Shown: positions 17,578 to 27,386 of the stretch, piece after piece
Layout of the letters: the number at the start of each line of letters is the position of its first letter
Numbering within the stretch: position 1 is the stretch's first letter
Assembly: GCA_020632635.1 (NCBI GenBank)
Contig: JACKFE010000001.1
Location: 620,001 to 684,000 of the forward strand
Source of the DNA: Nitrospiraceae bacterium
GTDB taxonomy: Bacteria; Nitrospirota; Nitrospiria; Nitrospirales; UBA8639
Reading direction: 5' to 3'
Length of the DNA: 64,000 nt
The notes under the pieces: model-generated
What the model was told of the DNA's origin: nothing
The model's input: only the letters and a program-made list of their open reading frames with translations
The model's database searches: none
Made by a program: the position numbers and the translations under genes

Positions 17578-19484
17578 TGCCCGGTACATCCAACACCATC
17601 CCGCAGGATATTGCAGCCTACCTCAAAACACAGGAAGAAAAAACCCTATTACGGTTTATCACCTGCGGAAGCGTGGATGACGGAAAAAGCACCCTCATCG
17701 GCCGGCTCCTGTGGGATTCAAAGTTAATCTTTGAAGACCAGTTGGCAACCCTGCAAGCCGACAGCAAACGGGTCGGAACCCAAGGGGGAGACATTGATTA
17801 TGCATTACTTGTTGATGGGTTACAGGCTGAGCGGGAACAAGGTATTACCATTGACGTGGCTTACCGATTTTTTTCGACTGACAAGCGAAAATTCATCGTG
17901 GCGGATACCCCCGGGCACGAACAGTACACCAGAAATATGGCAACAGGGGCTTCAACCGCAAGTCTCGCTATTGTGATGGTCGATGCCCGAAAGGGCGTCC
18001 TCACGCAAACCATGCGCCACAGTTATTTGGTCTCCTTGCTGGGTATTACCCACGTCATTCTGGCCATCAATAAAATGGATTTAGTGGAATACTCACAGGC
18101 CACTTATTCCACCATTAAAACTAGTTACGAACAGTTCGCGACAAACTTGAATTTTCAGGAAGTCGTCTGTATTCCGGTCTCGGCGCTAAGAGGGGATAAT
18201 ATCTTTCATCGAAGCCCCCATACCGACTGGTTTCATGGCCCTACCATTATGGGCCATCTCGAGACAGTCGACATTCAAAGCGATGTCTCACAAAAACCAT
18301 TTCGTATGCCGGTCCAATGGGTCAATCGGCCCAACTTAGATTTTCGAGGTTTTTCCGGAACCATTGCCAGCGGCCAGGTTCGCCCCGGAGATATCATTGT
18401 GGCTCCTTCCTCGGGGAAAACCAGCCAGGTCACACGAATTGTGACCTATGATGGAGACTTGGATTCTGCAGAGACCGGCCAATCCGTGACGTTGCTCTTA
18501 CAGGACGAAATCGATATCAGTCGAGGCGAACTATTGAGTGCGGCACAAGCCCGTCCCACAACTGCCGACCAATTTGAGGCGACCATCATCTGGATGCATG
18601 ACGGTCCCTTGTTGCCGGGCCGGAAATATTTACTCAAGGCCGGAACGCGAACCATCCCCGCACAAATCAGTGAACTGAAATACAAAGTCAACGTCAATAC
18701 ACTGGAACATCTGGCCAGCAAAACCTTGAAGTTAAATGAGGTGGGGATTTGCAATATTTCTCTTGATCACCCTATCTCCTTCGATCCGTATCGGGACAAT
18801 CGCCAAACCGGGGCTTTTATTCTGATTGATCACTATACCAATGCCACTATAGCGGCGGGGGTCATTGACTTTGCCCTACGACGAGCAGACAACATTCACT
18901 GGCAGTCCGTGGAGATTCATAAAGACGCCCGGGCGACCTTGAAAGGACAAAAACCCTTTATTCTCTGGTTTACCGGCTTGTCAGGAGCGGGCAAATCGAC
19001 CGTGGCCAATATGGTGGAAAAGAAACTCCATTCCTTAGGTCGGCATACCTATCTGCTGGATGGCGACAATGTCCGCCATGGACTCAACCGGGACTTAGGA
19101 TTCACTGATGTCGACCGAGTGGAAAACATCCGGCGCGTGGCCGAAACCGCCAAACTCATGGTGGATGCCGGCCTCATTGTCCTGGTTTCCTTCATCTCTC
19201 CCTTCCGCAGTGAACGGGAAATGGCCCGGATGCTTGTGGACGAAGGAGAATTCCTGGAAGTGTTTATTGATACCCCGCTGGAAATTTGTGAACTGCGGGA
19301 CGTGAAAGGGCTCTACAAAAAAGCCCGTGCGGGCCAGCTGAAAAACTTTACAGGGATCGACTCACCCTATGAACGCCCGGATGATGCCGAAATCACAATC
19401 GAGGGAGCGACCCAGACAGCTGAACAGGCCACCCTCACCATCGTGAAGGCCTTGGAAACCCAAGGGCTCATTCCTTCATCCTAA
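17577..19484 (+). CDS. cysNC: Bifunctional sulfate adenylyltransferase subunit 1 / APS kinase
   Basis: The 635-residue fusion joins the GTPase subunit CysN to APS kinase CysC, so one polypeptide helps make APS and phosphorylates it to PAPS. GTPase motifs are [15 protein letters not shown] (about residue 32), [11 protein letters not shown] (about 110) and NKMD (about 165), followed by beta-barrel domains. The APS kinase domain begins around residue 450 with the P-loop [12 protein letters not shown] and includes [15 protein letters not shown]. It is translationally coupled to cysD. PAPS would feed assimilatory reduction or sulfotransfer; neither cysH nor a sulfotransferase is in this window. 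Confidence 0.96.
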   Translation: MPGTSNTIPQDIAAYLKTQEEKTLLRFITCGSVDDGKSTLIGRLLWDSKLIFEDQLATLQADSKRVGTQGGDIDYALLVDGLQAEREQGITIDVAYRFFSTDKRKFIVADTPGHEQYTRNMATGASTASLAIVMVDARKGVLTQTMRHSYLVSLLGITHVILAINKMDLVEYSQATYSTIKTSYEQFATNLNFQEVVCIPVSALRGDNIFHRSPHTDWFHGPTIMGHLETVDIQSDVSQKPFRMPVQWVNRPNLDFRGFSGTIASGQVRPGDIIVAPSSGKTSQVTRIVTYDGDLDSAETGQSVTLLLQDEIDISRGELLSAAQARPTTADQFEATIIWMHDGPLLPGRKYLLKAGTRTIPAQISELKYKVNVNTLEHLASKTLKLNEVGICNISLDHPISFDPYRDNRQTGAFILIDHYTNATIAAGVIDFALRRADNIHWQSVEIHKDARATLKGQKPFILWFTGLSGAGKSTVANMVEKKLHSLGRHTYLLDGDNVRHGLNRDLGFTDVDRVENIRRVAETAKLMVDAGLIVLVSFISPFRSEREMARMLVDEGEFLEVFIDTPLEICELRDVKGLYKKARAGQLKNFTGIDSPYERPDDAEITIEGATQTAEQATLTIVKALETQGLIPSS

Positions 19485-19571
19485 AACTTTTTTGCTTTTC
19501 ATTCGCACCAAAAGCCTTCACGCAATACCAACAGGGAAAATGATCCACCTCTGATAACTCCTCCTTTCTGA

Positions 19572-19766
19572 CCATTTTTTGCTTATCCCATAACTAGCGA
19601 TTTACCTGATGGTGCAGGGGCGTTATTCACTATCCCACTCCTAGGCTCCTTTACCGATAGTCAGTTAAGCCCAAATGAAGCCTTTACCGTGGCGTTTCAG
19701 ATTGGCCTCCAGAGCTTTAATCCGTTTCAGTTTGTGGTGGATGTGTTGGGAGAGGAAATACCGTAA
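19572..19766 (+). pseudogene. Decayed C-terminal end of a secreted-type protein
   Basis: An open frame with no plausible start runs to a TAA at 19764. It translates to an Ig/beta-sandwich-like end: DLPDGAGALFTIPLLGSF, then LSPNEAFTVAFQIGLQS, FNPFQFVVDVLGEEIP. The composition and the phrase pattern (PxG.L..PL.GS......PNE.FTV.FQIGL) look like the last strands of an exported beta-rich protein. A stop lies just upstream at 19569. It seems to be the remnant of a deleted gene between cysNC and the dehydrogenase gene. Confidence 0.45.
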
Positions 19767-19842
19767 ATTACGCGTTCACGGTTTCAACGATTCAATGGGA
19801 AGACAATTCGAGGTGTGACAGATTGAGGAATATTTTTGTGTC

Positions 19843-20901
19843 TTACGCATTCTGGATGTTCATCGAATGCCGAATTTTTTGCTTCGCCAGACGATTCGTC
19901 ATAACCAACGGGGGAATCCCCTTTTGGATGGATGTCGTTAGGACCTCGCACACTGTCGTTTCGATAGTCTTAAGCCAAGGTTTCACCTGCCGCTGCCGTA
20001 AAATCTCCCTGACAACCAGATGGATCAGCCCGCCCGCATTCAACACGTAATCGGGAACGTGAACGATATTTCGTTCCATCATACGATAGGGGTCACGTTC
20101 CTCGTCCAGACATTGGTTATTGGCACCCCCAGCCACAATTTTCGCTTTCAGCTGAGGAATGGTTTTCGCATTCAAGACTCCTCCGAGTGCACAGGGCGCA
20201 AAGACATCCGCCTGCACTTGATGAATTCTCGAAACGGGTACGACGGTAGCCTTCCAGGACCGTCGTGCTTGCTCTACTCGATTCGCCTCAGGGTCGGCGA
20301 CAATTAGATGAACCCCTTTTTGATACAGGAGACGTCCCAGATTCCAGCCCACATGGCCGATCCCCTGGATGGCCACAATCCGACCCTTCAGATTTTTGCT
20401 GCCATACACGCATTGACAGGCAGCCTGAATTCCAAGCAATACCCCCTTGGCTGTCGCGACTGAGGGATCGCCGCTTCCTCCCCGTTTTCGAGTGGTCCCG
20501 GTCACATGGCGAGTCTGCTCCGCTACCACGTCGAGATCTTCCGGCAAAATACCCGAGTCTTTCGCACCGATATACCTTCCCTGAAGCGATTCAATGAACT
20601 CCCCCATCGTCAGCAGGAGGGATCGAGTTTTGTCCTTCATGGGATCTCCAATGATGACCGCTTTTCCACCACCCACTGGCAATCCTGAAACAGCAGCTTT
20701 TTTGGTCATGGCGGCAGCCAATCGCCGGACATCCTGCATGGCCGATCGTTCATTGACATACGGCCACATTCGAATCCCCCCAAGGGAAGGACCAAGACGT
20801 GTGGAATGAATGGCAATGATCGAATGGAAATTTGTCCTTGGGTCCTTTCCAACAACAACCGTTTCAAATCCGTTAACCTTCAGTTTTTTTATTTTGAGCA
20901 T
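19843..20901 (-). CDS. Leucine dehydrogenase-type (Glu/Leu/Phe/Val) amino acid dehydrogenase
   Basis: This enzyme family reversibly deaminates branched-chain amino acids with NAD. The 352-residue protein has the catalytic region LGPSLGGIRMWPY (about residue 32) and SGLPVGGGKAVI (about 67), whose Lys lies in the active site, and a Rossmann dinucleotide site GIGHVGWNLGRLL near residue 178. Length fits leucine/valine dehydrogenase rather than the longer glutamate dehydrogenase. I use the ATG at 20901 (MLKIKKLKVNGFE) because the extra 27 residues of the longer frame do not resemble the family. It is divergent from the lytic transglycosylase gene. Confidence 0.88.
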   Translation of the reverse strand: MLKIKKLKVNGFETVVVGKDPRTNFHSIIAIHSTRLGPSLGGIRMWPYVNERSAMQDVRRLAAAMTKKAAVSGLPVGGGKAVIIGDPMKDKTRSLLLTMGEFIESLQGRYIGAKDSGILPEDLDVVAEQTRHVTGTTRKRGGSGDPSVATAKGVLLGIQAACQCVYGSKNLKGRIVAIQGIGHVGWNLGRLLYQKGVHLIVADPEANRVEQARRSWKATVVPVSRIHQVQADVFAPCALGGVLNAKTIPQLKAKIVAGGANNQCLDEERDPYRMMERNIVHVPDYVLNAGGLIHLVVREILRQRQVKPWLKTIETTVCEVLTTSIQKGIPPLVMTNRLAKQKIRHSMNIQNA

Positions 20902-21219
20902 ATTTCTGTCTGAGTGATCTTTCCCTGTTCTCACGGAGAGATGAAAAAAGACGATTGAACGTGCTTCGCTTCCGTAAGACACTCACCTAGGAGTGTAAAT
21001 CGCGGAGTAAGTTCAAGATAACAAATTTGCAGTATTGCAAACTAATCTAAAATTGGGCTGACTACTTCTTCCTAAACAAGCACCTGAAACCCCTCAAGAA
21101 CCATCAGACCGAAACCCATATATCGGCTGTTTATTATAGCCAAACTCCCTTTACCTGATGACACCAACAATGGGAAAGTCCAAATTTGCTGGATAAATGG
21201 CATGCACTGGAGAAAGAAG
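20902..21219. other. Divergent intergenic region
   Basis: This region separates the minus-strand dehydrogenase from the plus-strand transglycosylase and must carry promoters for both. I saw no small gene, RNA or strong hairpin in it. Confidence 0.35.
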
Positions 21220-21915
21220 ATGAAACGGATTTTTCAACTAACAGGCATTTGGTTTTGGTTTAGCGTTCTTTTATCGGGGCTCCTCGTTGCTCAAAGCTAT
21301 GTATCTTACAAATTTCCTATTAAACAGGACTTGTTCGAGCACTCTTATCGATCTCACATAGAAAATCGGATAATTGCGTATGCCTACCTACTCACTTCCA
21401 GTGATAAATTTTCGCATTGGAGTCGGGAGGAGATTAACACGATCATTGATTCCGCCGCCCACCGACACGGCGTGGACCCCCAACTCATCCAAGCTATCAC
21501 CCTTTTTGAATCATATTATCTTGCCCACGCCATCTCGACAACGGGTGCCATGGGGTTGATGGCCCTCATGCCAGAAACAGCAAGGAGCCTAGGGGTGGCT
21601 GATCCCTTTAATCCAATCGACAATATCGAAGGAGGAGTGAAGTTTGTAAAAACGCTCTCGGAAAAATTTCAGGGAGATACCTCTCTGATTCTAGCTGCTT
21701 ACAATGGGGGACCGGGAAGCGTCATCAAACATGGAGGTGTGCCGCCGTATAGAGAAACCACCGCATATGTAGACACAGTTGGAAAGATATATCGTTTCTT
21801 AAAACAAGAATCTCAGGAGCAGGGAGGAAGCCTACGTTCAGGAGCGGTCTCAGATAACCAGACCGAGACAAATCAGATTCCCCTGAAACAGGCTTTTACC
21901 GACATACGCCCGTAA
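21220..21915 (+). CDS. Membrane-anchored lytic transglycosylase (SLT domain)
   Basis: The 231-residue protein has one N-terminal hydrophobic segment (about residues 8-26) as anchor or signal, then an SLT goose-lysozyme-like domain. The catalytic glutamate lies in TLFESYYLAHAIS (about residue 99), followed by GAMGLMALMPETARSLGV and the AAYNGGPGSV motif. It would cleave peptidoglycan glycan strands to leave 1,6-anhydro ends. GGAG nine bases before the ATG at 21220 favours it over the ATG at 21202. The anmK gene at 56 kb could recycle the anhydro-MurNAc product. Confidence 0.9.
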   Translation: MKRIFQLTGIWFWFSVLLSGLLVAQSYVSYKFPIKQDLFEHSYRSHIENRIIAYAYLLTSSDKFSHWSREEINTIIDSAAHRHGVDPQLIQAITLFESYYLAHAISTTGAMGLMALMPETARSLGVADPFNPIDNIEGGVKFVKTLSEKFQGDTSLILAAYNGGPGSVIKHGGVPPYRETTAYVDTVGKIYRFLKQESQEQGGSLRSGAVSDNQTETNQIPLKQAFTDIRP

Positions 21916-22089
21916 GCATGTGGATGGGGCAAAGTCACCTTCACGGCACGACTACCACAGTTCATAGCCCTCATGTGGCCTGGCCATGCTTCAATTTCTT
22001 GAAGTACTGGGACGCTGATGCCAGATAGACGAGATGGCAATACTTCGGTGGAAAGAGAGTAACCTTCTCAAAGGCTTTCTTGAAATTCT

Positions 22090-22464
22090 TTACTCCACCA
22101 ATACGCTCAAAGTCTGATTCGATCGCTCTCGCAACAAGTCAAAGAGATCTCGGGTACAGGAATTGACAATTCCAATACACCCCTGTGTGCCGGCGTCATT
22201 GCCATTCGGGTGAATACCTAACCCACCCTCCCCTAACCACAGAAACCAGCCGAGGCCATTCTGATCCTTAAAACAGTCTCGATCGTATTTACTATGATGA
22301 ATGGCTCCGGAGGCTTGTTCAGTCCCAACCATTAATGCCAATGGCGGAACAGTATAGACTTTGCTCTTCAAAGCCGCATCGCTCTTCCCTCCTGACCTCA
22401 CCCGCCAGGTTTTTCCAAACCCGCAAAGCGTTTGCGAATTCTTGTCATAAATGAAGTCTGGCAT
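22090..22464 (-). CDS. Small L,D-transpeptidase-like (YkuD/Tlde1-like) protein
   Basis: The 124-residue protein has no signal peptide. It has an N-terminal strand pattern FIYDKNSQTLCGFG then WRVRSGG, and a C-terminal motif GIHPNGNDAGTQGCIGI. This matches the YkuD-type catalytic arrangement H...(S/T).GC, with the cysteine near residue 101, but the arginine normally after GC(I/V) is replaced by glycine. The N-terminal pattern recalls Tlde1/DUF2778-like small L,D-transpeptidases, some of which are secreted toxins. No immunity gene or secretion system is obvious next to it. It is downstream of the ATP-grasp-like gene on the same strand. Confidence 0.65.
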   Translation of the reverse strand: MPDFIYDKNSQTLCGFGKTWRVRSGGKSDAALKSKVYTVPPLALMVGTEQASGAIHHSKYDRDCFKDQNGLGWFLWLGEGGLGIHPNGNDAGTQGCIGIVNSCTRDLFDLLRERSNQTLSVLVE

Positions 22465-22611
22465 ACTTAGTACCCTTGATTAAACAATTATGATATCAAC
22501 AAACAGATGACACGTTTTCAAGCCATCTATTTCAGGCCTTTGCTGAAATAGGTCGCGTTTTCCCTTGACCAAGTGACAGCCCTTTTATCATCACTCCGAT
22601 ACCAAAGGAGC

Positions 22612-23631
22612 CTATTTTGACAAAGAACGGATGAGGGATTTCATCACGGGGATCATAGGACGGATGAGTTGATTCCCAGTCAATCCGCTCACCAGCTTCT
22701 GAAATCGAAGGGCCTTGCGCCTTTGTCGTTTTTCCATGGCGAGCGCCTTGATCAGGTCTTGGTTAACTTCAAAGGGAATGGAGGGACTGGAATCAACTGG
22801 CTGATCAATGGCTTCAAATGCCGAAGTGAGACGTGGTGTCAGTTTTCGCACGGTGGGATTCGTATTAATTTCCCATATCTGTGGGGTGTTCCCCATAAGA
22901 CTGTAGTCAATTCGACCGTATTCAATGCCAGAAAGCTTGAACGTCTCCTGAAGCCAGCCTTTGTGAGGGTTTTCACTCAAATATTCCTCTTGTAGCCCCG
23001 TAAGATTCGAATCGGTGAGATCGGGCTTTTTCACATTCCAATGGCGGCTGAAAATCACATGCCGCGGAATGATCTCCCCCCCTACAATAAAGGCCGAATA
23101 CTTCCGAAACACCCCGGCTGCGTCGGAGGTATCACAAAATTCAACCACAAGGAGGTCATGGAGGCGGTACCCCTTAACCTGTAAGGATCTCAGCTCGCTC
23201 ACGAGTTCTTGTTGTTTGTGGATGAGCGGAGTCAAACTCCCAGTGTGGGCATTTTCCTCTCTGACAAAGACTGGATAGTGAAGGGAATCGAATGCCTCGT
23301 TAGCGCGAATGGCTTTAAACAAGTTTTTCCCTTCATCGAAGAGGGTCCGTAACAAATCGTACCGACACAAGACACGGGAAGGATTATTCAAAAGTCGGAC
23401 AGATGATCCGCCCATGGAGAGAGCTTTCCAAGCTTGACAGGCTACTTGTAAGCCCAGAGTCGACAGCCTTTCCAAATCTGAAAAAATGTAGGTGCCAGAG
23501 GCAAGTGCTGTGAGACCGGGCAACTCATCATACAATAGGAAACGAATCCGGCTTCCCGGTTCTGGCCCCCAGGAATTCACATACTGTTCCATGGCATTTT
23601 TGCCATCAGGAGTAACCAGATAATAGATCAT
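22612..23631 (-). CDS. ATP-grasp-like protein
   Basis: The 339-residue protein resembles ATP-grasp ligases: a mid-region lysine/strand pattern (YPVFVREENAHTGS, about residue 118) and a C-terminal metal/ATP-binding stretch GIEYGRIDYSL followed by PQIWEINTNPTV (about residue 255), where E and N are typical Mg ligands. The N-terminus lacks a signal peptide, so it is probably cytoplasmic. The substrate is unknown; ATP-grasp enzymes usually join a carboxylate to an amine. It follows a double glycosyltransferase and an ABC exporter on the same strand. Confidence 0.65.
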   Translation of the reverse strand: MIYYLVTPDGKNAMEQYVNSWGPEPGSRIRFLLYDELPGLTALASGTYIFSDLERLSTLGLQVACQAWKALSMGGSSVRLLNNPSRVLCRYDLLRTLFDEGKNLFKAIRANEAFDSLHYPVFVREENAHTGSLTPLIHKQQELVSELRSLQVKGYRLHDLLVVEFCDTSDAAGVFRKYSAFIVGGEIIPRHVIFSRHWNVKKPDLTDSNLTGLQEEYLSENPHKGWLQETFKLSGIEYGRIDYSLMGNTPQIWEINTNPTVRKLTPRLTSAFEAIDQPVDSSPSIPFEVNQDLIKALAMEKRQRRKALRFQKLVSGLTGNQLIRPMIPVMKSLIRSLSK

Positions 23632-23754
23632 ACATTCAGCCTAATAATGTTGTAGATGAACATGTTCTCCTATACCCTATCATTCGCTAAAACTGACGAC
23701 CGACTTTTCTCAAGGGACTGCGAGATATTCACGACTCTTGAGTCTTTCTCTCGT

Positions 23755-25461
23755 TCAGTTCTGCTTCGTCATGTGCTCCGTTGCACGATTTTCGGGTCGT
23801 AAAAGAAAAATCACCCCTCCGAGAGCGGCACTCACCGTTCCCACGACAATCAGCGGAAAGCTCAAAATAAAATGGTGCCACACCGGCTTTCCCCATCGCC
23901 TCACGCCTTTGGTCATATAGTAAATTCTTTTCAACGGATACTTGGTCAGCAGCCAACGAATTCTCCGAAGACGAAACTTACGAGTTTTCTTTGGTCCGGG
24001 ATACTCCCACAGGATCCGGCCAAACCCGCGTCCTCGCAAATAATGGTGACGAATCAGGATCAGGGGATTCACACAGGGACTTTTATGAGTGATCACCAAT
24101 TTTGAAGAAAAATACGCTTTCTGACCTAATTCGAACAACCGATTATTGACCACGGTATCTTCCCCGACACGACGATCTTCGGGAAACCCTCCGACAGCCT
24201 TCAACGGTCCCATCATGTATGAACAATGTGAGGGAGCCGACTCTAACTGAAGAGAGGGACGTCCTGGGAGAGCTACCCAATGATCGAGAAAGTAGGAGGC
24301 CCATCCAGCCCAGGTACGATTCCCATTTAAGACCGTACCCGTGACCATGGCATACCCCTTCTCATGAGCATCCACTCGATTTTGCAGACTATTGGGAGGA
24401 AGAACAATGTGGGAACCTGGGAATGAGACATAATCACCTTGGGCGACTTGTAACCCGGCATTTCTGGCTTTTCCAGGAAGAGCCGGTTCCGGGAGATGAA
24501 TCACTCGAACGTCCGGATACCGTTCTTTCACGAACCCGGCCGTGCCATCGGTTCCACTATTCACAAGAATAATTTCAAACGATTGATTGACCTTCTGTTG
24601 CACAAGGGCATCCATGACTTCCTTAATCCGTCCCATATCATTTTGGGAAATCACAATCACAGAAAGAGTCGGACGGCAAGGATCCAATGTATCCGTATAA
24701 CAAGGATGCGCCAAGATTTGAGCCTTCATGCGTTCGTGCCGTTCCTTGGAAATCACCACGTGGTGACCAGGAACCCGGTCGGACCAGGTTTGAATGTTTT
24801 TCGGAGCGTTGAGTAAATGCTGATAACTATCCTGAAACAGGCAATCCGGATCAGCTTCGCGATATTTCGAATAACGGGCGACTCGTCTTTCCTCCGTCAG
24901 GCTCGAAAGGTGTTGAATGCGAAAAGTCGTCTTGGCCCAATGCCCTCGCGGAATGTCCGTGGGCACCGGCACGAAATGGAGTTTAGTGAGAGGAAAACGC
25001 TGCCCCTCTCTATACGAGAACAATCGGTAGACCCACAGGCTATTCTCATCATATGCACGAAGATTGTCGATCATACGATGGACTCGAAAACCATAGGCGA
25101 CGCCTGGACTTGCCTCGTCTTTCAGAAACTCCACCAATGCCTGCGCATCATCCGGACTGATCCGTTCATCTGCGTCAAGGGAGATCACCCACTGAGGCCG
25201 CAAGGCCCTGACAGCCGACAACAACCGATTCCGGTTCCCGGAATCATCCCACCCCACATAACTCTCCCGAACCGGATTGGTCAGCAGAACCTTGACGAGC
25301 GGGTGCTCGTGTAACACGTTTCGGGTACGATCGGTACTACCGTCATCCAAAGCCACGATGGCGTCAGCGAATCGGGATACCGACTCAAAATAGCCAGGGA
25401 GGTCGCCCGCGCAATTTCGTGCGGGCAACAGACAGACAACATTGTGAGACGGCTTATCCAT
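23755..25461 (-). CDS. Glycosyltransferase with two GT2-type domains
   Basis: The 568-residue protein contains two family-2 glycosyltransferase folds. The first begins NVVCLLPARNCAGDLPGYF (about residue 7) with ALDDGSTDRT and SLDADERISPDD. The second begins LSVIVISQNDMGRIKEVM (about residue 256) with LVNSGTDGT and LPGKARNAGLQVAQGDYVSF. A C-terminal hydrophobic segment near residues 530-555 probably anchors it to the inner membrane. It should add two sugars, or one domain may be regulatory. It starts 60 bp after the ABC exporter gene and is probably in one operon with it. Confidence 0.88.
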   Translation of the reverse strand: MDKPSHNVVCLLPARNCAGDLPGYFESVSRFADAIVALDDGSTDRTRNVLHEHPLVKVLLTNPVRESYVGWDDSGNRNRLLSAVRALRPQWVISLDADERISPDDAQALVEFLKDEASPGVAYGFRVHRMIDNLRAYDENSLWVYRLFSYREGQRFPLTKLHFVPVPTDIPRGHWAKTTFRIQHLSSLTEERRVARYSKYREADPDCLFQDSYQHLLNAPKNIQTWSDRVPGHHVVISKERHERMKAQILAHPCYTDTLDPCRPTLSVIVISQNDMGRIKEVMDALVQQKVNQSFEIILVNSGTDGTAGFVKERYPDVRVIHLPEPALPGKARNAGLQVAQGDYVSFPGSHIVLPPNSLQNRVDAHEKGYAMVTGTVLNGNRTWAGWASYFLDHWVALPGRPSLQLESAPSHCSYMMGPLKAVGGFPEDRRVGEDTVVNNRLFELGQKAYFSSKLVITHKSPCVNPLILIRHHYLRGRGFGRILWEYPGPKKTRKFRLRRIRWLLTKYPLKRIYYMTKGVRRWGKPVWHHFILSFPLIVVGTVSAALGGVIFLLRPENRATEHMTKQN

Positions 25462-25523
25462 TCATCAACCTCAAAGTTCAGCGATGGCCGCTCCCCAAAG
25501 TGGGAAAAGTCTTGCAGAGGGGA

Positions 25524-27386
25524 CTAGACCATTTGCTTTCGGTGAAATTCATACAGTTTCGCGTAATGCCCATTTTTTTCAATTAAGTGTTTATGTGACC
25601 CCGTTTCCACAAGACGCCCATCCTTTAATACCAGAATCCGGTCGGCCATACTCACCGTGGAAAAGCGGTGGGATATCAGCACCGTAGTTTTGCCCTGCGC
25701 CAAATCACAAAACCGCCTGAACAGTTCATATTCCGCCCTGGCGTCCAAATTTGACGTCGGCTCATCTAAGATCACCAGTTGAGCATCACGAGCCAGGGCT
25801 CGGGCCAGCGCCAACTGTTGCCATTGACCTCCAGACAAATCATGATCACCGAATTTTTTCCCCAGCAAGGTATCGTAGCCTTGCGGCAAGTGTTGAATCA
25901 GGTTGGTGACCCCCGCCTCATCCGCAATATGTTCAGTCGCCTTCCGATCATGCACCAGGCGCTTCCAGTCTCCATAAGCAATATTCTCGTGAGCAGTGGC
26001 CTCATACCGAATAAAATTCTGAAAGACAAACGTGATCTGCTGATGCAAAGATTCCAGTGACCATTCCCTCACATCCACCCCATCAAAAAGAATTGCTCCA
26101 TCTCCAGGGTCATAAAATCGAGCCAGCAATTTCACCAAGGTCGTTTTGCCTGCGCCATTTTCCCCCACCAAGGCAATGGTCTCGCCGGGTTCGATACTGA
26201 ACGTGACATTAGACAACGTGGCCATATGAGTTCCGGGATAGCCGAAGGACACATTTCGAAACTCTATTTTTCCCTTCGGGGCTAAGAGAGGGCGACCGGA
26301 ACCAGCCGGAGAGCGGGGTTGAATACTCAAAAACTCACGAAGATTTGAAATGTAGAGGGTTTGCTCAAACACACTGGCACTGGATAATACGGACAATTCC
26401 AGTGCGCTACGCAAACGCATGGCCGCGGCGGCAAACACAGCCACATCTCCCACCGTTAACCCGGCTTTCAAAACTTTGTAGACGACATGGGCAAATAACC
26501 CATAAATAGCAATAGTAGTAATCACGGCAGAAATGGAACCGCCGATTAAACGAAACAGATACCGTTCCCGATTCTCATTACGAAATTCCATCATGATCGA
26601 ACGGAATCGCTCAATAATGAGCGGGGCCAATCCCAGTAGTTTTACCTCCGCCACGGAGTCTCTCCCGATCAAGAGAGAGCTGAAATACTGGGACCAGCGC
26701 CGCTTGGTCGCCAGTTTATAGGCGGTCTGGTAATACTTCATGGAGGTAAACCACTGAAAGAGAAAATGGGGAACGGCGAGTGGGAATAAAGCGATAATCG
26801 TCAGCGGCTCGACGACAATCAGAATAGCTACCAGAGACACAATCTGAATCACACTCGAAATCAACGTCAGAGTGGTGATCAGGAATCGAGAGAGATGATG
26901 AGAGCTATCCTGCCGGGCTCGATGAAGAATGTCTTGATTCCGGGGATCTTCAAAAAATGCGACATCAAGGCGTGCGGCATGATTCAGAATCTTTGAAGTA
27001 ATGCTGATATCGACCTCATCCGCCAATCGTCCTGCCAAATATTTATGAAGCAATTCCGATATTGCCATGATGATCGTCAGTCCTAGCCCCAGGAAAAGCC
27101 ATGGGAAAAGAGGGGCCAATTGATCCGACTCTAATCTGATGGCTTCGACGACCGCATTGATCAGCCCACGCATAATAAGGGCCATGCCGGCCGGAAATAA
27201 TCCGCTGCTCAGAATAAGGAAGGCCAGACCAAAAATAAGGCCAGGGTGAGTTGCCCACACCATCTTGACCGCCCACTTGGCAATGTCCACCAAGTGAAGC
27301 AGTTTCTTCACGGATCGGTGCCCACCCGAAACAGTCAATCCCTTCAAGATGGAACGCAAAAACGAGGAAAAATTATTATCTGCCAT
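25524..27386 (-). CDS. ABC exporter, fused permease and ATPase
   Basis: The 620-residue half-transporter has about six membrane segments (residues 45-330) and a C-terminal nucleotide-binding domain. Walker A is VGENGAGKTTLVKLLA (about residue 413), the signature LSGGQWQQLALARAL (about 535), and Walker B LVILDEPTSNLD (about 556), followed by the H-loop VLISHRFST. It should form a homodimer that exports a lipid, peptide or glycan. There is no N-terminal C39 peptidase. Its neighbours, a double glycosyltransferase and an ATP-grasp-like protein, suggest that it exports a glycosylated or ligated product. Confidence 0.93.
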   Translation of the reverse strand: MADNNFSSFLRSILKGLTVSGGHRSVKKLLHLVDIAKWAVKMVWATHPGLIFGLAFLILSSGLFPAGMALIMRGLINAVVEAIRLESDQLAPLFPWLFLGLGLTIIMAISELLHKYLAGRLADEVDISITSKILNHAARLDVAFFEDPRNQDILHRARQDSSHHLSRFLITTLTLISSVIQIVSLVAILIVVEPLTIIALFPLAVPHFLFQWFTSMKYYQTAYKLATKRRWSQYFSSLLIGRDSVAEVKLLGLAPLIIERFRSIMMEFRNENRERYLFRLIGGSISAVITTIAIYGLFAHVVYKVLKAGLTVGDVAVFAAAAMRLRSALELSVLSSASVFEQTLYISNLREFLSIQPRSPAGSGRPLLAPKGKIEFRNVSFGYPGTHMATLSNVTFSIEPGETIALVGENGAGKTTLVKLLARFYDPGDGAILFDGVDVREWSLESLHQQITFVFQNFIRYEATAHENIAYGDWKRLVHDRKATEHIADEAGVTNLIQHLPQGYDTLLGKKFGDHDLSGGQWQQLALARALARDAQLVILDEPTSNLDARAEYELFRRFCDLAQGKTTVLISHRFSTVSMADRILVLKDGRLVETGSHKHLIEKNGHYAKLYEFHRKQMV

